A stretch of DNA of 64,000 nt from DATJPD01 sp035506575 (GTDB taxonomy: Bacteria; Pseudomonadota; Alphaproteobacteria; CACIAM-22H2). The stretch's first letter is position 1. Every line of letters begins with the position of its first letter. Positions 44,795 through 54,280 of the stretch are shown one piece after another. The stretch covers positions 1 through 64,000 of the forward strand of contig DATJPD010000184.1 in NCBI GenBank assembly GCA_035506575.1, in the 5' to 3' direction. Under the pieces are notes generated by a model. The model was not told the origin of the DNA, ran no database searches, and saw nothing but the letters and a program-made list of their open reading frames with translations. Made by a program: the position numbers and the translations under genes.

Positions 44795-46297
44795 ATGGCA
44801 GTCATCGCGGTTGCAGGCTTCCACCACGAGACCAACACCTTCGCGCCGTCGAAGGCGACCTATGCGGACTTCGAGAGCGGCGGCGGCTGGCCCGCGCTGA
44901 CGCGCGGCGCCCGCGCCGTCGAAGTCGTCGGCGGCATGAACATCCCGCTCGACGGCTTTGCCGCCGCGGCGCGTGCCGCGGGCCATCGGCTGATCCCGCT
45001 GATCTGGGCCAACGCTACGCCGTCCGCGCACGTCACGCGCGATGCCTACGAGCGCATCAGCGGGGCCTTGCTCGAAGAACTCGGCAGGGCGGAAAAGCCG
45101 GACGCCGTCTATCTCGACCTGCACGGCGCCATGGTCACCGAGCACCTGGACGATGGCGAGGGCGAGCTCCTGGCGCGCGTCCGCGCTCTGGTCGGGCCGC
45201 GGACACCCCTCGTGGTCACGCTCGACTATCATGCGAACGTGACCCGCGCGATGATCGACGCGGCCGACACCTTGATCGGGTACCGGACCTATCCGCACAT
45301 CGACATGGCCGAAACCGGCCGGCGCGCGGCGGCGTGGCTCGACCGCATCCTCAAGCGCGGCGATGCACCAATCAAGGCGTTTCGCCAGCTGGGATTCCTC
45401 ATCCCGCTGTCCGCGCAATGCACCTTGATCGAACCGTCGATCAAGCTGTTCGACCGCCTGGCGGCCCTCGAGACCGAGCACGATGCGATCCTGACCTTCG
45501 CCGGCGGATTCCCGGCCGCGGACATCGCCGATTGCGGGCCTTCCGTGGCCGGATTCGGATTCGATGCGCGCGCCACCGACGCCGTCGAGCGGCTGGCGCA
45601 GGCGATCGCGGACGCTGAGAGCGAATTTCAGGCCGAGTTCCTGCCGCCCGATGAGGGCGTAGCGCGCGCGGTCGCGCGCTCGCGGCCGGGCGGGCCGCCG
45701 GTCATCCTCGCTGACACGCAGGACAATCCTGGCGCGGGTGCCAACGGCGATACCGTCGGCATCCTGGAGGCGTTGCTGCGCCGGGGCGCCCAAGGTGCCG
45801 TGGTCGGCCTGCTGATCGATCCGCCGTCGGCACGCCGCGCCCACGAGGCGGGTGTTGGTGTGGCGCGCGAGTTCGCGCTCGGTGCCATCTCGGGGCTGGC
45901 GGGTCATGCGCCATGCGTCGGCCGTTTCAAGGTCGAGCGGCTCGGCGACGGCCAGTTCGTCGGATCGGGTCCCTTCTACCGGGGCAGCAAGATGCGGCTC
46001 GGCCCGATGGCTCTTCTGAGCCGGGATGGGGTCTCGGTCGTGCTCGCCTCGAAGAAAGTCCAGGCGGCCGACCAGGCAATGTTCCGATGCCTTGGCGTGG
46101 AGCCGCAGCTGCAGTCGATCCTGTCGCTCAAGAGCTCGGTTCATTTCCGCGCCGACTTTGGGCCGATTGCGTCCGAAGTCCTGGTGGTAGCCGCGCCGGG
46201 CCCGATGGCCGCCGACCCGGCCGCACTTCCGTGGACCAAGCTCAGGCGGGGTGTAAGATTGCGCCCGAACGGACCGGAGTTCCGCGGCACCCCATGA
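44795..46297 (+). CDS. M81 family metallopeptidase (MlrC-like)
   Basis: 500 aa. N-terminal GFHHETNTFAPSKAT with two metal His, then YLDLHGAMVTEH, TLDYHANVT and GYRTYPHIDMAETG; these are the DUF1485/M81 signatures. The C-terminal MlrC_C domain has ILADTQDNPGAGANGDTVGILEAL. MlrC completes microcystin degradation in Sphingomonas; relatives elsewhere probably process other peptides or amides. Its stop overlaps the next gene (ATGA). Confidence 0.9.
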   Translation: MAVIAVAGFHHETNTFAPSKATYADFESGGGWPALTRGARAVEVVGGMNIPLDGFAAAARAAGHRLIPLIWANATPSAHVTRDAYERISGALLEELGRAEKPDAVYLDLHGAMVTEHLDDGEGELLARVRALVGPRTPLVVTLDYHANVTRAMIDAADTLIGYRTYPHIDMAETGRRAAAWLDRILKRGDAPIKAFRQLGFLIPLSAQCTLIEPSIKLFDRLAALETEHDAILTFAGGFPAADIADCGPSVAGFGFDARATDAVERLAQAIADAESEFQAEFLPPDEGVARAVARSRPGGPPVILADTQDNPGAGANGDTVGILEALLRRGAQGAVVGLLIDPPSARRAHEAGVGVAREFALGAISGLAGHAPCVGRFKVERLGDGQFVGSGPFYRGSKMRLGPMALLSRDGVSVVLASKKVQAADQAMFRCLGVEPQLQSILSLKSSVHFRADFGPIASEVLVVAAPGPMAADPAALPWTKLRRGVRLRPNGPEFRGTP

Positions 46298-46659
46298 GTC
46301 TGACAGCGGTCGACCACGTGCAGCTTGCCATACCTGCGGGCGGCGAGGAGACGGCGCGGCCGTTCTATGTGGATGTCCTTGGGCTCACGGAACTGCCGAA
46401 ACCGCCGGAACTCGCGGCTCGCGGCGGCGCATGGTTCACCTCGGGCACGGTCCAGGTCCATCTCGGCGTCGATCCCGAATTCCGGCCGGCCACCAAAGCG
46501 CACGCGGCCTTCCGTGTCAGCGATCTGCATGAGATCGAGCAGCGTGCCCGCCAGTGCGGATACCGGATCGGCGAGGACGACCCGCTTCCGGGATTCGCGC
46601 GCATTTTCGTATATGATCCGTTCGGCAACCGGATCGAACTGATGCAGAAGCTGGACTAG
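46294..46659 (+). CDS. VOC (glyoxalase/bleomycin-resistance) superfamily protein
   Basis: 121 aa. One VOC module pair: TAVDHVQLAIPAGGEETARPFYVDVLGL and the closing IFVYDPFGNRIELMQK, with H-x-Q near the N-terminus and a late Glu as metal-ligand candidates. The reaction is unknown. The start overlaps the M81 stop, so it probably acts with that enzyme. Confidence 0.85.
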   Translation: MSLTAVDHVQLAIPAGGEETARPFYVDVLGLTELPKPPELAARGGAWFTSGTVQVHLGVDPEFRPATKAHAAFRVSDLHEIEQRARQCGYRIGEDDPLPGFARIFVYDPFGNRIELMQKLD

Positions 46660-46679
46660 CTGAACGAGGGGGGCGTGGG

Positions 46680-47180
46680 ATGCGGCGGATGTGGGGTGTG
46701 GCGGCGCTGGCCGTCGTGGTGGGGATGGGCCTGTGGGCGGGCGGAATCGAGCCCGCCGCGGCGCAGTCGAGCGACCGGCTCGAAGGCTACTATTATCCGA
46801 AGGTCACCAGCCACGAGACGTATGTCTCGCGTGCGCGTACCTTGCAGGACAGCACGCGGGCGCGCCGGCTCGGGTTCGTGAGCGGGCTGACCCAGCAGCT
46901 TTCAGACATGCCGTACGCGCCGAGCTATGCCATCTTCGCCAAAGGAGACCAGTCGACGCGGCTGATCATCGTCGGCTTCGGCGACGGGCAGCTCGACACG
47001 ATCTATCGCGCGCGGGCGCTGTTCGCCACGTTGACGAGCCTGTCCCGGCTCACGCCCTTGTTCCAGGAACTGCAGGTCGAGGAACTGTTCACGTTCTTCG
47101 ACTTGGCCAAGCTCTTGGGCTTCACCACCATCACGGTCAGCGACGGCCGCAAGTTCGCCCACCAGATCACGATCAAGTAG
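46680..47180 (+). CDS. Exported protein of a conserved alphaproteobacterial family, unknown function
   Basis: 166 aa. Signal peptide (ends PAAAQ), then EGYYYPKVTSHETYVSRAR, APSYAIFAKGDQSTRLIIVGFGDGQLDTIYRARALFATLT and a C-terminal TITVSDGRKFAHQITIK. From memory, similar proteins are sometimes labelled 'molybdopterin-guanine dinucleotide biosynthesis protein A', but nothing here resembles MobA; the signal peptide argues for a periplasmic role. It starts 20 bases after the VOC gene, possibly in the same operon. Confidence 0.78.
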   Translation: MRRMWGVAALAVVVGMGLWAGGIEPAAAQSSDRLEGYYYPKVTSHETYVSRARTLQDSTRARRLGFVSGLTQQLSDMPYAPSYAIFAKGDQSTRLIIVGFGDGQLDTIYRARALFATLTSLSRLTPLFQELQVEELFTFFDLAKLLGFTTITVSDGRKFAHQITIK

Positions 47181-47199
47181 GGGCTACTGCTCCTTCCGA

Positions 47200-47970
47200 C
47201 TACTGCAACGTGCACCACACCGGCGTGTGGTCCGATGCCTTCTCGCGCGCCCGCGGCCCGCGGTCGATGCCGCATTCCGTCAGGCGGTCGGCGGCGCGCG
47301 GCGACAACAGCAGATGGTCGATGCGCAGGCCGTGGTCGCGCGCGAAGCGGTTCTGGAAATAGTCCCAGTAGGTATAGCGGCGGCCATGCGGGTGCAGGGC
47401 TCGGATGGCGTCGGTCCAGCCGAGATAGAGGACCTTGCGGAAGGCGGCGCGCGTCTCCGGCTGGACGAGCGCGTCGCGCGCCATCGCCTTCACGTCCCAC
47501 ACGTCCTCGTCGGTCGGACAGACGTTGAAGTCGCCGCCCAGCACCGTCGGGCGCTCGGTGGCCAGAAGCTCCTGCGTGTGTCGGTACAGGCGCTCGAGGA
47601 AATCGAGCTTGTACCGGAACTTGGGCGTGTCGATCGGGTTGCCGTTGGGGAGGTAGATCGAGGCCACCCGCAGATCGCCGACGGTCGCCTCGAGATAGCG
47701 CGCGTGGTCGTCCTCATCGCCGCCGGGCAGGGCGTTCACTAGATCGGTGATCTTCTCCTTCGCGACGATGGCGACGCCGTTGTAGGATTTCTGGCCGACC
47801 GCAGCACAGCAATAGCCCGCCGCCTCGATCTCGAGGCGCGGAAAGTCCTCGGTCGTGCACTTGATCTCCTGCAGCAGCACGATGTCGGGATCGGCGCTCT
47901 TCAGCCAGTCCACGAGATGGACCAGCCGTGCCTTGACCGAATTGACGTTCCAGGTGGCGATCTTGACCAT
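47200..47970 (-). CDS. xthA: Exodeoxyribonuclease III (AP endonuclease)
   Basis: 256 aa. Exo III motifs: IATWNVNSVKAR, LLQEIKC (metal Glu), YLPNGNP, GGDFNVCPTD (catalytic Asp/Asn), IDHLLLSPRA and a final SDHTPVWC (catalytic Asp-His). It cuts DNA at abasic sites and trims 3' ends in base-excision repair. Convergent with the preceding exported-protein gene. Confidence 0.94.
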   Translation of the reverse strand: MVKIATWNVNSVKARLVHLVDWLKSADPDIVLLQEIKCTTEDFPRLEIEAAGYCCAAVGQKSYNGVAIVAKEKITDLVNALPGGDEDDHARYLEATVGDLRVASIYLPNGNPIDTPKFRYKLDFLERLYRHTQELLATERPTVLGGDFNVCPTDEDVWDVKAMARDALVQPETRAAFRKVLYLGWTDAIRALHPHGRRYTYWDYFQNRFARDHGLRIDHLLLSPRAADRLTECGIDRGPRAREKASDHTPVWCTLQ

Positions 47971-48012
47971 GCGGGGACTGATAGCAAAAAGCTCCCGGGC
48001 GCGGAAGCGGCG

Positions 48013-48834
48013 TCAGATCGCCTTGCGCTCGGTCACCGGCGGTCCACCGGCAAAGCGCAGCAGGAACTGCCGCGCCCGTTCCGTGCGCGGACGGGTGAAG
48101 AACATGTCGGGGGCCGCCGTCTCGACGATCCGCCCCCGGTCGAGGAAGATGACGCGGTCGGCGGCCTCGCGCGCAAAGCCCATCTCATGGGTGACCACGA
48201 CCATGGTCATCCCGTCCGCGGCAAGAGCGCGCATCACCGCCAGGACCTCGCCCACCAGTTCGGGGTCGAGCGCGCTGGTGGGTTCATCGAAGAGCAACAG
48301 CCGGGGCTTGGTGGCGAGCGCCCGCGCAATTCCGACCCGCTGTTTCTGTCCGCCCGACAGTCGTGCGGGATAGGCATCCTTCTTGTCGAGGAGCCCGACC
48401 TTGGCCAGCAGGGCCTCGGCTTCGGCGCGGACTTCGGCGCGCGCGCGCCGCTGCACGTGCAGCGGGGCGGCCATGACGTTGTCGATCACCGTCAGGTGCG
48501 GCCACAGCGCAAAGTGCTGGAAGACCATGCCGATCCGGGACCGGCAGCGCGCGAGCTCGGAATCCGACATCGGCCCGCCGCCTGCACCGGGACGCACCCC
48601 GATCCGCTCGCCGGCGACGTATACGGCGCCGCTGTCGGGCACTTCCAGCCAGTTGATGCAGCGGAGCAGGGTCGATTTCCCCGAGCCCGAGGGGCCCAGG
48701 ATGCACAAGGTCTCACCCTCGGCGACCGCCAAGTCTACTCCGTCCAGCACCTGATGGTCCTTGAACGCCTTGCACAGCCCAACGGCGCGCAGGACCGGCG
48801 CGGGTTCGCTGCCGGCGGCGCCTTCCGCCGTCAC
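48013..48834 (-). CDS. Polar amino-acid-type ABC transporter ATPase
   Basis: 273 aa. Walker A GPSGSGKST, FQHFALWPHLTVIDN, signature LSGGQKQR, Walker B LLLFDEPTSALDPE, VTHEMGFAREAAD: the PAAT (HisP/GlnQ) subfamily. The start is GTG 48834, whose last two bases overlap the stop of the dioxygenase gene (GTGA), so translation is coupled. It would drive the two permeases and binding protein encoded further upstream on the same strand; the dioxygenase gene splits the transporter. Confidence 0.92.
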   Translation of the reverse strand: MTAEGAAGSEPAPVLRAVGLCKAFKDHQVLDGVDLAVAEGETLCILGPSGSGKSTLLRCINWLEVPDSGAVYVAGERIGVRPGAGGGPMSDSELARCRSRIGMVFQHFALWPHLTVIDNVMAAPLHVQRRARAEVRAEAEALLAKVGLLDKKDAYPARLSGGQKQRVGIARALATKPRLLLFDEPTSALDPELVGEVLAVMRALAADGMTMVVVTHEMGFAREAADRVIFLDRGRIVETAAPDMFFTRPRTERARQFLLRFAGGPPVTERKAI

Positions 48835-49652
48835 CGGCCGGCCGCCTGTTTCACGACTTCGCCGTCGCGATACTGCCCCCAGGCGGCGCGCATGGCCGCG
48901 TAGGCGATGGGATCGAGGTCGTAGCGCGGCAATGGATCGGGATCCCAGTGGCCGAAGCGGTCGGTGCCGCGCACCAGGGTCGCCGTGCGCCGGCCGATCG
49001 TCGAGCGCACGTGCGTGGGGATGTAGAAAAACGCGAAGCCGATGCGGCGCTTGCCGGTCTTGTTGGTCTTCGAGCCGTGTGCCGTGCGCTCGTGGTGCAG
49101 GGAGAACTCGCCCGGCTCGAGCTCCATCGTCACGGCCGTGCTTTCGTCCGCGATCTCGAGCGTCTGGCCGCGCGCCAGCATGTTGTCGGGTGCATAGGTC
49201 TCGACGTGACGAAGATCGGGCCCGCGGTGGGTGCGCGGCAGAACCTGCAGAGCGCCCATCTCCGCGTTGCTTGGCGTGAACGCGACCCAGGCTGTTACTT
49301 CCTCGTGCGGGTCGAGACCGAAATAGGCGCTGTCCTGGTGCCAGGAGACGTAGGCGCGATCGTTGCCCTCCTTGGCGAAGATGGAGGCGCCGAACAGGAG
49401 GATGTCGGGCCCGATCAGGTCCTCGACCGCATCCAGAATGCGGGGATTGCGGCCGAGCTCGACCACCCACGGCATCGCGAGGTGACCCTTGATCTTCAGG
49501 CTGCGGTTGGCGTCCTCGCCGACGCGCGCCTCGTAGGCCTCGATGCGGCGGGCACAGTCGGCAGCCTCGTCCGCGCTCATGGCGCGGAAGGGACAAACCC
49601 AGCCCTCGGATTTGAACTGTGCGATCTGCGCGTCGGTCAGAAGTCGGCCCAT
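48831..49652 (-). CDS. Phytanoyl-CoA dioxygenase (PhyH) family Fe(II)/2-oxoglutarate oxygenase
   Basis: 273 aa. Iron ligands H105-x-D107 (SWHQDSAYFG) and H192 (TAHGSKTN), 2-oxoglutarate Arg R203 (TGKRRIGFAFFYIP); QVLPRTHRG completes the PhyH fold. It hydroxylates an unknown small molecule in the cytoplasm. It lies between a permease gene (30 bases upstream) and the ATPase gene (GTGA overlap), so the likely substrate is what the transporter brings in. It is not close to ectoine hydroxylase in its motifs. Confidence 0.9.
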   Translation of the reverse strand: MGRLLTDAQIAQFKSEGWVCPFRAMSADEAADCARRIEAYEARVGEDANRSLKIKGHLAMPWVVELGRNPRILDAVEDLIGPDILLFGASIFAKEGNDRAYVSWHQDSAYFGLDPHEEVTAWVAFTPSNAEMGALQVLPRTHRGPDLRHVETYAPDNMLARGQTLEIADESTAVTMELEPGEFSLHHERTAHGSKTNKTGKRRIGFAFFYIPTHVRSTIGRRTATLVRGTDRFGHWDPDPLPRYDLDPIAYAAMRAAWGQYRDGEVVKQAAGR

Positions 49653-49682
49653 GGGGTGACGTCCTCGGCTGTTGCAACTATA

Positions 49683-50345
49683 TCAGCGCCGCAGCTCGGC
49701 GACACGTACGACCGCCCGGACCCCGCCCTCGATGAGGAGGCACAGCAGCCAATAAAGGATCACGGCGCAGACGAAGCTCGCGAACGGCACGTAATAAGTC
49801 GCCTGGATCTCGTTGGCCGCGTAGGTCAGCTCCTGCACGGCGATGATGACCAGGAACGCGCTGTCCTTGATGATCTGGACCATCTGGTTGCCGAGCATCG
49901 GTACGGAATCCATCACCACGGGCGGAAGGATGATGCGCAGCACGAGCCGCCAGCCGTGAAAGCCGAACGCGTGGCCGGCCTCGAGGGTCTCGGCCGGGAG
50001 GGTCTTCCAGGTGCCGTGCAGGAGCTCGGCAATGTAGGCGGCGTTGTACAGCGTCAAGGCCAGGACGCCGGCTTCGATGTTGTCGATCAGCACGCCGAAG
50101 GCTGGCAGCGCGAAATAGATCATGTAGCAGAAGAGCATGAACGGGACGCAGCGCATCAGGTCGATGAGCCCGGACACCAGCCCGGTCACGGCCCGCCGGC
50201 GCGAGATGAGGAGGCCGAACAGGCCGACGCCAACAAGGCCCGACAGCACGGCGGAGACCACAGCGATCGCCAAGGTCGCGAGCAGGCCGTCGACCATGAG
50301 CTCGCGCTGTTCCCACACCACCTCGATGCCGTGGAACCCCATCAC
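49683..50345 (-). CDS. Polar amino-acid-type ABC transporter permease (second)
   Basis: 220 aa, about five transmembrane helices. EAA-type loop: LPAETLEAGHAFGFHGWRLVLRIILPPVV. Its start overlaps the stop of the other permease by four bases (ATGA). It forms a heteromeric channel with that protein. Confidence 0.92.
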   Translation of the reverse strand: MMGFHGIEVVWEQRELMVDGLLATLAIAVVSAVLSGLVGVGLFGLLISRRRAVTGLVSGLIDLMRCVPFMLFCYMIYFALPAFGVLIDNIEAGVLALTLYNAAYIAELLHGTWKTLPAETLEAGHAFGFHGWRLVLRIILPPVVMDSVPMLGNQMVQIIKDSAFLVIIAVQELTYAANEIQATYYVPFASFVCAVILYWLLCLLIEGGVRAVVRVAELRR

Positions 50346-50983
50346 GACCCCGCGAGCTTGTGCCGCCGTTCCAGCATCCGTTGCAGTGCCACGAAGCCGC
50401 CGATCACGACGACGTACATGACGAGCGCCACCAGAAACGGCGGGATTGGCGTATAGGTGCGCGCGCCGATGCGGAATGCCGCGCGCGTGGTCTCGACCAC
50501 GCCGATCACCGCCACGGCGGGGCTGACCTTGATCAGGAGCGTCATTTCATTGACCAGGGCGGGCAGGGCGGCGCGCACGATCTGCGGCAGGATCACGAGC
50601 CGGAAGCGCAACGCCGCAGGCATGCCGAAGGCGAGGGCGGCGTCGAGCTGCTCCTTGGGGAACGCGAGAAGAGCGCCGCGCCATATCTCGCAGTTATACG
50701 CCATCGATCCGAGCGCCAGGGTCGCGACCGCGGCGGCAAAGCTCGGAATCTCCCAGCCGATGGTGGGCAGCGCGTAATAGACGAGAAGGACCAGGGTCAC
50801 CGCGGGTGTGGCGCGCAGGATGCTGACCACGGCCGCCACGGCCGGGTCGAGACCACGCACCGCCGCCCAGCGGATGAGCGCCAGCCCCAGACCCAGCGGC
50901 GTGCCGATGGCGATCGCCAGGAGCGAAATCGCGATCGTGCTGCCGGCGCCCTGAACGATCGTCAGGACGTCGTAAAGACCCAT
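50342..50983 (-). CDS. Polar amino-acid-type ABC transporter permease (first)
   Basis: 213 aa, about five transmembrane helices. EAA-type loop: FPKEQLDAALAFGMPAALRFRLVILPQIVRAALP. It begins 15 bases after the binding-protein gene and overlaps the second permease by four bases. Confidence 0.92.
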   Translation of the reverse strand: MGLYDVLTIVQGAGSTIAISLLAIAIGTPLGLGLALIRWAAVRGLDPAVAAVVSILRATPAVTLVLLVYYALPTIGWEIPSFAAAVATLALGSMAYNCEIWRGALLAFPKEQLDAALAFGMPAALRFRLVILPQIVRAALPALVNEMTLLIKVSPAVAVIGVVETTRAAFRIGARTYTPIPPFLVALVMYVVVIGGFVALQRMLERRHKLAGS

Positions 50984-50998
50984 CGGGAGGGGATGCTT

Positions 50999-51850
50999 TT
51001 ACGCAACCGGCGCCTCGGGCATCGATTCGAAGGTGACACCGAACCATTTCTTCTGGAGCGCGTACATCGAGCCGTCCTTGCGCGCGCCGAGGAGGAAGTC
51101 GTTGCACATCTTCAACAACTCCTTGTTGTCCTTCTTCAGCGCCCACGCGATATAGGTTGGCTTCGCGACCGCCTGGCCGATTTCGAACACGTCGGGCTTC
51201 TCCTTGACGATCTGAAGCAGGCTCAGCTGCACGTTCACGACGTAGTCGATGCGGCCCAGCGCCAGGTCCTGATAGGCCTCGGGGTACCCTTGGTAGGGAT
51301 TGATCTTGCCCAGGCTGCCGCCGGTCTTCTTCAGCATCTCATCGAGCTGCGGCAGCATCGACATCATGGCGCTGCCGGCTTCGACGCCCAGCGGCTTGCC
51401 GCTCAGATCCCTGATCTCCTTGATCTTCGGATCGCCCTTGCGCTTCAGATAGTAGTCGACCGATTCCGCGGTTGGACTGCAGAAATCGAGCGTCTTCATG
51501 CGTTCGGCCGTGACCAGCACGGCGGTGACCGCAGCATCGTACTTTCCGGTGCTAACGCCGGGGAGGATGCCGGTCCACGGCACGATGTCCTGCTTCACCT
51601 CGAACCCGGCCTTCTTCTTGAAGGCCTCGAGCAGCTCCTGGTCGTAGCCGGTCGGCTTGCCGTTTTCGGTGAACTCGAACGGACGATAGTCGTCCTCGGT
51701 CGCCACGGTCATGTAGCCCCGCTTCTTGATCTCCTCGAGCGTTGCGGCGCTGCCGCTGCGCGGTAGACCCACCAGGGCGGTGGCAGACGCGTAAGCAGCG
51801 GTCTTGATGACCTGCCTGCGGGTTAAGCAAAGCGTGCTGGGGTTGCGCAT
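50999..51850 (-). CDS. Extracellular solute-binding protein, family 3 (polar amino-acid type), Tat-type signal
   Basis: 283 aa. The N-terminus has a twin-arginine-like signal (TRRQVIKTAAYASATALVG). The mature part has the SBP family 3 pattern: MTVATEDDYRPFEFTENGKPTGYDQELLEAF, TAERMKTLDFCSP, GKPLGVEAGSA and YQDLALGRIDYVV. It captures the substrate in the periplasm. The ligand cannot be named: the usual alpha-amino-binding Arg after the GVEAGS-type strand is not obvious. Confidence 0.9.
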   Translation of the reverse strand: MRNPSTLCLTRRQVIKTAAYASATALVGLPRSGSAATLEEIKKRGYMTVATEDDYRPFEFTENGKPTGYDQELLEAFKKKAGFEVKQDIVPWTGILPGVSTGKYDAAVTAVLVTAERMKTLDFCSPTAESVDYYLKRKGDPKIKEIRDLSGKPLGVEAGSAMMSMLPQLDEMLKKTGGSLGKINPYQGYPEAYQDLALGRIDYVVNVQLSLLQIVKEKPDVFEIGQAVAKPTYIAWALKKDNKELLKMCNDFLLGARKDGSMYALQKKWFGVTFESMPEAPVA

Positions 51851-51929
51851 ATATTGGCCCTCCCTCGTTTGGCCTCCCGTTCAGTGAGCAAATAATATGC
51901 CATTACCGCAGCGCCAGCCACCGCGTGGT

Positions 51930-53864
51930 TCAGGACTCGAGGTGCGGTTGCCCCCAGCTCGCGAGCGGACCGGTCAGCGACAGTGGCAGCTGCGCGAACG
52001 GATCGCGCTTGGCCGAGATGTAGACGGCGATGCGCGTTGGCCCCGACGCGCTCCCAATCCGGATGGCCAGCTTGCGGATACCGGTGTTCGGAGCTTGCGG
52101 CGGGGGCACGTCGGTCGACTGCAGCTCGAAAACGGCGTTGGCAGGTTCGAGCAGGTGCAGATACAGCTCCTTGGTCGGGTTCGGCTTGTCCTCGTGGTGC
52201 AGCCGCGCGGTTCGGCCTTCGAGGCTTACGCCGGCACGTGTGTGCCATTGCCAGGCGACCGGCATGGCGCCGCGGGTGGTGATCTCGTCGACGATAAGAA
52301 CGTGCTGCAGATCGATCAGCGCAAATCCGCGCTTGGCTGACAGACAATCGGGGTATGCGGGCGTGAGATCGACCAATGTCCGCGTCAGCTTGGGCGGGAC
52401 GGACTGAAACGCGATGACTTTCGCGTCGACCTCCATCGCCTGGTTGCGGCCGTTCACCAGCAGCGTGTTATGCCCGGCCGTGCTCGTGCGGTAGTACGTA
52501 AAGCGCTGACCGCTTTTCAGGTCGAAATAGCCCGGGAGATCGTAGTCAGCCACGCAGGGCGGCTTGGCCTCGTCCACGGGCGGGATATCGACCGCCCAGC
52601 GCACGCCGTTGGAATCGAGCACGAAGCTGCCGAGGTCGAGATGGCCGTGATGGTTCTCCTCGGTGTTGCGTCCGGCGCGAATGCCGACATAGGTGACGCC
52701 GAGATCCTCGGTCGTGGTGGCGGCGGCCCAGGGCAGCCACTTCGCGTCCTTCGCATCCCAATCGCCGCGCATCGTCACGAGGTCGGCGATGCCATCGAGG
52801 TGAGCATCGGGCGGGATGCCGTCGGGCGGCGGTCCCACGGGCGAGAACCACAAGAGGTCCATCGCCTCGGGCTTCTTGCGGTGGTTTGCGACCCAGGTGA
52901 AGACCGGCTTGTTGTAGCGCAGGTCCAGCCAGCGCATGACCCACGAGCCGCTGTGCGTCTCCGGTGAGTCGGAGTAGTTGAACAACAGCCCGGCGAGGCT
53001 TCCGGTGCTGACCGGCGGTCCTTCGGCATGGAGCCGGTAGATCCCGGTATTCGCGAGGCCCGGCGCGTCACCGAGGCCGAACTCGTCGTCGAGCGCGGTG
53101 CGCATCGCCGAGAGCATGTAGGCGAGATATTCGGTCGCGTAGGTCCAGTAGCCAGGGCCTTCGTCCCACGTCCCATCCGGAGCGTAGCCTCTGATTCCGG
53201 TCGGCACCGATTGGCGGCCGAGCTCGAACACCTTGCGGGTGAGGGCGGGGTCGGTCTCGCCCTTGCCGCCGCGCTCGGCGATCCCGAGGCAACCAATAAG
53301 GAGCCCGCCGTTGCAGACCAGGTTCCAGTTCGTGACGCGCCGCGGCCAGTCGGGATCGGCGGGGCCGATCAGCTGCGCCAGTCCGGGCTTCAGGCCCTTG
53401 TCGACGATCGCCTGTGCGATGGTGCGCCGCTCATCCGGGGTCAACTGGTCGAAAAACCAGTCATAGCCGATCGCCGCGGCATGAGTCATTTCGGCCGTGT
53501 CGAGGAAGTGGTCGGGCGCCTGCCAGACCGGGAACTCGCAAATCGTCCTCAGCTCGTTTCGCGCACGCGTCACATAGCGCGGGTTGCCGGTCATGAACCA
53601 GGCCATGCCGAGCGTCTGCAGCCGGTAGAGGGCGAGGCGCGCGGCAGCCAGGTCGTTGAGACGCAGCCGGATCCATGCCTTGAAATTCGGCTCGACATAG
53701 GGCGCGTACTCGATGGCGTTCGCCTGCTCGATGATCTTGTCGCGCATCTTCTCGCCCGCCGGGTTGCCGGCGATGGCGGCCTTGACGCGTGCGATGGCAG
53801 CCGCGTTCGCCATGAGGCGCGGCCGCGCCTCCGCGATGTTGCGGAACGGGTCTCGTTCGTCCAT
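51930..53864 (-). CDS. Heparinase II/III-family protein (putative polysaccharide lyase)
   Basis: 644 aa. The N-terminal two-thirds is an alpha/alpha-toroid of alginate-lyase/heparinase type (ICEFPVWQAPDHFLDTAEMTHAAAIGYDWFFDQLTPDER, WNLVCNGGLLIGCL). The C-terminal beta-sandwich has the HepII/III signature NHHGHLDLGSFVLDSNGVRW and TSTAGHNTLLVNGRNQ. No signal peptide is visible at the chosen start, ATG 53864 (GAGGGGGGG upstream), so it may act in the cytoplasm on imported oligosaccharides. It lies between a response regulator and an ABC transporter on one strand. Confidence 0.85.
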   Translation of the reverse strand: MDERDPFRNIAEARPRLMANAAAIARVKAAIAGNPAGEKMRDKIIEQANAIEYAPYVEPNFKAWIRLRLNDLAAARLALYRLQTLGMAWFMTGNPRYVTRARNELRTICEFPVWQAPDHFLDTAEMTHAAAIGYDWFFDQLTPDERRTIAQAIVDKGLKPGLAQLIGPADPDWPRRVTNWNLVCNGGLLIGCLGIAERGGKGETDPALTRKVFELGRQSVPTGIRGYAPDGTWDEGPGYWTYATEYLAYMLSAMRTALDDEFGLGDAPGLANTGIYRLHAEGPPVSTGSLAGLLFNYSDSPETHSGSWVMRWLDLRYNKPVFTWVANHRKKPEAMDLLWFSPVGPPPDGIPPDAHLDGIADLVTMRGDWDAKDAKWLPWAAATTTEDLGVTYVGIRAGRNTEENHHGHLDLGSFVLDSNGVRWAVDIPPVDEAKPPCVADYDLPGYFDLKSGQRFTYYRTSTAGHNTLLVNGRNQAMEVDAKVIAFQSVPPKLTRTLVDLTPAYPDCLSAKRGFALIDLQHVLIVDEITTRGAMPVAWQWHTRAGVSLEGRTARLHHEDKPNPTKELYLHLLEPANAVFELQSTDVPPPQAPNTGIRKLAIRIGSASGPTRIAVYISAKRDPFAQLPLSLTGPLASWGQPHLES

Positions 53865-53887
53865 GGTCCCCCCCTCTGAGAGCCGGT

Positions 53888-54274
53888 CTAGCCGGCCAGC
53901 ATTACGTGACGTATGCGCTCCTCGAGCACGGCGCGCTTGACGGGTTTGACGATGTAAGCATCGACGCCGAGCTGGCGCGCGCGCTTGACGAACTCGGGCG
54001 TCGAATGCGCGGTCAGATAGATGGTCGGGATGCGTTTGCCGGCCTTTTGCAACTCGCCCACGAACTGGAAGCCGTCCATCGGCTGCATGCCGATGTCGCA
54101 CACGATCAGGTCCGGCAGGTCGTCCAAGACCATCTGCATCGCCGACCGGCCTTCCGCGGCGGCCCGGATCGACGCACAGCCCAACGCGCGCAGGATGGCC
54201 ACGGTGATCTCGCGGGTCATCTCCTGGTCCTCGACGACGAGGACGTTCAGCCGCTGGAATTCAGTCTGCGCCAT
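53888..54274 (-). CDS. Single-domain response regulator
   Basis: 128 aa receiver: VVEDQEMTREI acid pair, phosphorylated Asp in LIVCDIGMQPMDG, Thr in YLTAHS and Lys in IVKPVKR. No output domain. It starts six bases after the hybrid kinase stop, so it is the kinase's direct partner, likely taking phosphate from its Hpt domain. Confidence 0.9.
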   Translation of the reverse strand: MAQTEFQRLNVLVVEDQEMTREITVAILRALGCASIRAAAEGRSAMQMVLDDLPDLIVCDIGMQPMDGFQFVGELQKAGKRIPTIYLTAHSTPEFVKRARQLGVDAYIVKPVKRAVLEERIRHVMLAG

Positions 54275-54280
54275 GGCGTG

